DNA from: Drechslerella dactyloides | Lineage: Eukaryota > Ascomycota > Orbiliomycetes > Orbiliales > Orbiliaceae | Reading direction: 5' to 3' | Length of the DNA: 64,000 nucleotides | NCBI GenBank assembly: GCA_020064725.1 | Contig: JAGTWJ010000002.1 | Span: 3,472,001-3,536,000, forward strand | Shown here: positions 58,830-64,000 of the stretch, in pieces | Layout: every line of letters starts with the position of its first letter | How positions within the stretch are numbered: the first letter of the stretch is position 1 | The notes under the pieces: model-generated | What the model was told of the DNA's origin: nothing | Databases searched by the model: none | What the model saw: only the letters and a program-made list of their open reading frames with translations | Translations under genes and position numbers: made by a program

Positions 58830-60960
58830 GGTCGCATGCAGAACGCCTCCGGATCACCAGCCGAGGCTGCTGCCGCCGCGAGAGCCCAGCAGGAAAACGT
58901 ACGTACTAAGTGGCAAGCCAGAATCCAAACGAGCCGGAATCCGAAGCGGGAATCGAATCGAATCGAATCGAATTTGAAGCAAAACGGTGCTCGCAAGAAA
59001 AGAGTGAAACGAAGGACTGGACGGATGGCATTCGGAGCAGCCGTTTCACCCTAACGAACGGAGCGAAGTTTATATATTCCTGCCATAACAGGGTGACGAA
59101 AGCTAGGTGGCTGCTCCGAAGAGCTTGGGGAATCCAAACGAGGGATATATCACTTTCGACCATTCCTGGTCTCGCGCGCACGTCTAAAGCAAAAGCCAAG
59201 TTCAAGGTCCGAAGATGTGCGCATGCGAACCCCTCCGCCCAGAAACATTGTTCTAGTTAACCCCCGGGTCCCGGCTCCTTCTAGCCTACGGCCACCATTG
59301 ACGTTGACATTGGCACTGGCATTGGCGTTAACGTTGCTGCTGCCGCTGCTTGTCAAGAACTGCTCCCCTGTCGGTGGCCACCGCGTTGAAACTGTCCTCC
59401 TGCTTCAAGTCCGAAAGCTCGAAATGATACGCTGCCTACAGATATAAGTACCAAACAAGTTCCCTAAGCGGTCCTAAGTACTTCTTCACTAACAGACCTA
59501 CGTATGCCGCATCCAGGCCTTGTCGAGCCGAAAAAGAAGAAAAGAGCCAAATGACTCCTGTTCCTCCTTCCTTCTTGCTTCTGGCCAGAGAGCTCAGATC
59601 TGAGTGCATAACAGCAACAGCAAATAAACCTCTGGGCGCCCGCCGGCCTCTCCACCATGCATGGCCGGCCTTGAGATAACCGTCACGCCACATAAGTGCG
59701 TGGGAGCTAAGTACTTACTTAACCAGCTAACCAGCTAGAACCATAACTCAGTAAACCATACGCATTTTCATCGTGATCAGAGCCATCACGCGCCTCTTCT
59801 CGATTCTGTTGCGAACGTTTTGCATCGTCAAGGGCGTTCAAAAAACGTGCTGTTTGTATCGTACGTGAACAGGGTGGAGCTCATCCCGATCATTGCAACA
59901 TCAGTGCCCAGAGACGAACGGTACCTTCTCTCGAGCATGCTCTCCATGCGAACCCAATTGATCCCAACAGCTGCCGCTGCTACATACGCAATCTCCAACA
60001 TCAGAGAAACCACCTCCCTGGGCGATTTTCGCTTGGTATATTGGCAAAAATCTGCTTTTGCTTAGAGCAGCTGCTCACATGTTAACCTCGCCTGCAGGGC
60101 TAGCACAATTCTGCCGCCGGCGAGAGCGCAAAAATTTGGATGGCGTCTCCGAAGGGTCTGGCCGGTTCAAAACATCAATTCAATATCCAACCCCAGCTAT
60201 CAAATCCGCATCCCTACACCTGCCAATTACCAGCGCCAGGTTCGCGAAGGAAAGCACAAAAACAAGATAGCGAGTTTTTTTTTTTTTTTTAACTTTCTCT
60301 GCTTCAAAACAGAAAAATGTCCCCGCTATGTAGCCGGCATTTTGCAGAATCGACATTGAAAATCAACGCCAACATTCCATCCTTGACAAAAAGAAAATTT
60401 ACATGCATACACCCATGCATATCCCTGCCGGAAAAAAAGGAACGACAGAAGCTTGAGCCCTGCGAATTCCTTCCTTTCTGCTTCCAAGAACTTGCCAATA
60501 TCAATCCACCCATTGGCTTTTGATTTGTATCCTCCCATTCGCATCATGACATCCAGCTAGAAAGCTTAAATGAGGACCTCAGTTTTGTTGAATCGGCGAA
60601 CCGGCTTCAATGAACGTGGACCCCATGAAAGATAGATATACTGTACGTCGCAGGACAGTACCGGACTCGTGCCCCGGCGTCCATCGCGAGCGGGAATCCG
60701 CACCCAGCACGAGCTCGCTAGTCCTTGTCCCACCGTCGCACGAGCATGCACGCTTCCTGACACCGAACGAGACACACTCACACATCGGCCAGTCCGAGTA
60801 ACGAACGTATCGAGCTAGCGAAACTCGAACTCGACTCAACTCGACTCCATGCCGTCCAGCCGCCGCCGTCCGCCGTGAAATTAAGAACTGCACCGAGTAC
60901 TAAGTACCAAGTAGCTTGCTGTGACTCGATGATCGATCCCTAATACACTCGGTCAACCCC
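58830..60960. other. Upstream region of the F-box/WD gene and intergenic sequence
   Basis: No gene supported. A short GAATC/AATCG microsatellite lies at about 58946-58973, and 59305-59340 alternates GTTGACATTGGCACTGGC-like words. A 16-base T run lies at 60275-60290. Confidence 0.45.
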
Positions 60961-63900
60961 CGCCTGACATGCCATCCCATCCAGCTAGCTCACTCGCGAA
61001 GATAACACGACCACGTACTTGCGTCCCCCTTCCGTCCCTTGGCAGAGCAGCAAAAAGAAAGCAGTTACCTAATCACTATCGCTTCACTCTTCGGCTATTT
61101 GCGAGCCGAAAGGCAAGCAGGCAGCCAGGAGGGAAGGAAGTAACGAACGAACGAACGGATTCGAAGGTTACTAGCATGAAACCGTCGACATGTCCTCCGT
61201 AGATGCGGGGCACATATATCTATATAATGCGGAGAGGTACCTGTACATACGCGCTCGCTCGGACGACTGACTTGTTTGGGGAATTTAGCTCATCCGACCA
61301 TCCCTCGCTCGACGTCCCGGTCGATATAAAATGCGAGAAGCTACCACGTGCATTTGCTAATCTTGAAGATAGGCTGTCGTGTCTGTATCGGTACGTACCG
61401 ACGCTGACTATAGCTGCGACGCTATGATATCATAACATTCAAAAGGTATAGGTACTACATTGTCTGTCGAGTCGACAGATCCGTTTACGGGAATTCGCAG
61501 GTAGCTCAGCTTAAACAATGCTATCATGTGATAGTAGTACTCTTAGGATATCAGTAGTCCATACTGGAAGTACTTGACGAATATAAACTGTACCGGAGGA
61601 GCTGTGCCTTTACTTTCAAAGACAATGTGTATAGCTACAGGCGCTCTAACCCGTATTATCGCCCTCACCAACGTACGCGTACGTAACATATACGTCTTTC
61701 AATAGTACGGTAACACAATGCATGCCATGCATCGCCGTATACTACGTATCAATTCCACCTCGTTCCAGCACAGTAGCCATTCAATGCTCGCTCGCAATCG
61801 ATCAATTGACCCGTGTGCTCCAAAATTTAAAACCTGAGTGTACACGCTCCGGTCCACGTCAATCGACAAAATATGCTCGTCTTCTACTGGACACATTCTC
61901 ACAAGATCAACCAGCTCACTCACGATTATCGTGCACGTGGCTGCCAACATGCAGCTCATAAAACACACATATACCGTACATGTAAGCCATGTAGCGCCTT
62001 TCGTGGCGTCGACATGGAGGCTACCGTAAGGCTTTGATACTTGATACCGATGTAGCTACTTACTTGGGTAATAGGCATCTATCCACGCAATAGAGATCTG
62101 TTGTACACTGGATCAGGAAGATCTTGATGTGTACTCTACATATTGATCCATTGATTACTGTATACTTTTCGTAAAATATCGTGGAAGGTTCATTACAGGA
62201 TAAACCGATAGCAAAAAATCCTATCAGCCATGCAAATTTCAAATGCATATGATCGACAAAGAGGGACGAGAGATGAATCTCGAAGTGCAAGTTTATCAAG
62301 ACAATGCGAGAATAATAGTAGACAAAGTACGTATACGCTAAATGCGGCTGCAAAATGCTATAATTCGTGGAACCATCCGCTACATCTAAAATATATTATA
62401 ACATGGATCGATATCACGAGCAAGGGAATTAGGATAATATTCGAACGCGAATGAAATGCACGGCAAACGCTAACACCTGCAGTGATTATAGGATCAAGCT
62501 TCACAATACAAACGTCGATAAACAGCTTTTAGACAGTATGAAAATGAAATGAACAATAGAGAGACTCTATCGCACGCTGCACGCAGAAGCAGACAGGTTG
62601 TATATATATTGATATATACGGCTGCGCTGGCCAGCTACCTAGCTGTTGCTCAGAATATTAATCAATCAAGCTACTGGCACCAGCGACGACAATGCACATT
62701 TCCACAGAAGAATATAATACCACAGGAAAACCAACCCACTGGATCCATGTGCACCAATGTTCAAAAGGAAAAAAAAAGACGTTTTCGTAGAATTTCAATC
62801 TCCATTTGTTCTGTTCGTACGTCAACCGATCCCTCCCCATGCATGCATGCCTGGTCTTGTAATACTAACATCGATTCCTCATCACTTCACATCATCGTCG
62901 ACCGACATAAACCTCCCCGGACCGGGATTTAAAAACCGGAAAATCTCCCCTTCAAACACAGGGCTACATGACATGATAGGACTGGTAGCCGCGCCGGACA
63001 CCTGAGCTCCTGCAGTGCACATGCACGGGCTGGGGAGAGATATATAATCGAGAAGATGGCTATGGTTACACTATTTTGTCGAAAGAAGAGGAAAGGAAAG
63101 GAAAAGGGAAGAGGAAGCAAGAAGAAAGAATAAAAGAAAAAACGGAGAAAGAGCCAACGGTTAATATAAGATCGTAAGGAAACGGGAAAGTGCAATAAGA
63201 AAAGGAAAAAAAGAAGAAAAAAGCACAGGGCAAAAGGGAAACATAAGGGGATATCAAAACACTGGTTTGTAAAAAGCGAGTGGATCTGAACGTCGGAAGG
63301 AGGTCGTTAAGCATGCATGCCAGAGTATGCGTGTCGTCATGTATAAAAACTATTCAACAGAAACACGGAAATTCCAGAGACGAAGAGGAAAGATGATATG
63401 ATTTCATTAACCCAACTGGTATAAGTGGAAGAGCGATGAACTTTTTTTTGGATTTAGGTGGACTGGTAATGTGGGTCCGGAGGGCTTCAATCTGGAGGTG
63501 GCTTTGGTTTTCATGACATATCCCAGTGTGGTCAGGTGCAGTGGAGGGTAAACATGGATGGAGAAGGGAGTCGATGCAAGAGAGTCCTGCTACCACGTGG
63601 TTTTCGGCTCCGGTCATTGAAATTTCAGAATATTCCAAAGGCTCCAGAGTTAAGCAAGAATAAGTCATTAAAGCATGGAGAAGGAAGAATAGAGAAGAAG
63701 GGAAAAAGAGTACAAAGTGCTGATATCCTGGCCCAGAGCATGAACACCGAGAATAAGTCTAACAAGTTCGCGCAATATTTTCAGATGCCAGCTTCATCAA
63801 GAAGAGGAGACAGAACGAAGCGAAGGTGGTCTGAAGTTTCTCATAACGTTCCCCGCAGAAAGAAAAGATGAACTAGAAGAGATACTAGTATAGCAGAGAA

Positions 63901-64000
63901 GCAGGGAGGATCAATTGACAAGCAAAAGTAGGAAAGAACTTCGTTTCTCCATTGTGGTTCATGTTGTTGCCTCAGGTCGTCAAGGACGCGGGAAAGTATG
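60961..64000. other. Right end of the window, no gene seen
   Basis: Short open frames on both strands have no recognisable product. A strongly purine-rich plus-strand tract (GAAAGAAGAGGAAAGG-like) spans about 63075-63240, so the minus strand is pyrimidine-rich there. That resembles a promoter or leader for a minus-strand transcript, but no coding frame follows on that strand within the next kilobase. A neighbouring gene may begin beyond 64000. Confidence 0.45.

Overview
The window is nuclear DNA of a filamentous ascomycete (Pezizomycotina). Genes are interrupted by short introns, mostly 50-120 bp, with GTAWGT-like donors and YAG acceptors. Recognisable products are fungal: ERG3, a Tup1/RcoA corepressor, Azf1, Flx1, Caf16, Elp2 and a kinase-type PFK-2/FBPase-2. 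A Tc1/mariner relic carries clustered G-to-A changes of the kind left by repeat-induced point mutation (RIP). I cannot name the species. I built the exon models by hand, matching splice signals, reading phase and family homology.

Left part (1-20 kb, gene-dense): Derlin (-), an intron-containing tRNA-Thr (+), a tandem pair of paralogous genes (+) of which the second encodes a retropepsin-like DTGA domain, an AT-hook protein (+), ERG3 (-), an F-box protein (-), CAF16 (+), ELP2 (-) and a 6-phosphofructo-2-kinase-type gene (-). CAF16 and ELP2 converge with about 225 bp between them.

Middle (20-45 kb, gene-poor): the only protein gene is TUP1/rcoA (+, 24.7-27.2 kb), preceded by a pyrimidine-rich leader. 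From 27.2 to 45.2 kb I find no conserved gene, only one defective 1.17-kb Tc1/mariner element with perfect 36-bp inverted repeats, then a long pyrimidine-rich region before the next gene.

Right part (45-64 kb): an AZF1-type zinc-finger gene (+) whose N-terminal two thirds is glutamine/asparagine-rich and repetitive, FLX1 (-), the cohesin loader MAU2/SCC4 (-) with an 18-nt microexon, an F-box/WD-repeat gene (-), then 5 kb without a recognisable gene.

The genes are mostly unrelated housekeeping and regulatory functions: ER quality control, ergosterol synthesis, tRNA wobble modification through Elongator, glycolytic control, corepression, mitochondrial FAD transport and sister-chromatid cohesion. 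There is no biosynthetic cluster. The least explained parts are the duplicated retropepsin-like locus, the repeat architecture of the Azf1-like protein, the predicted loss of the bisphosphatase histidine in the PFK-2 gene, and the non-canonical or tiny splice units in ELP2 and MAU2.
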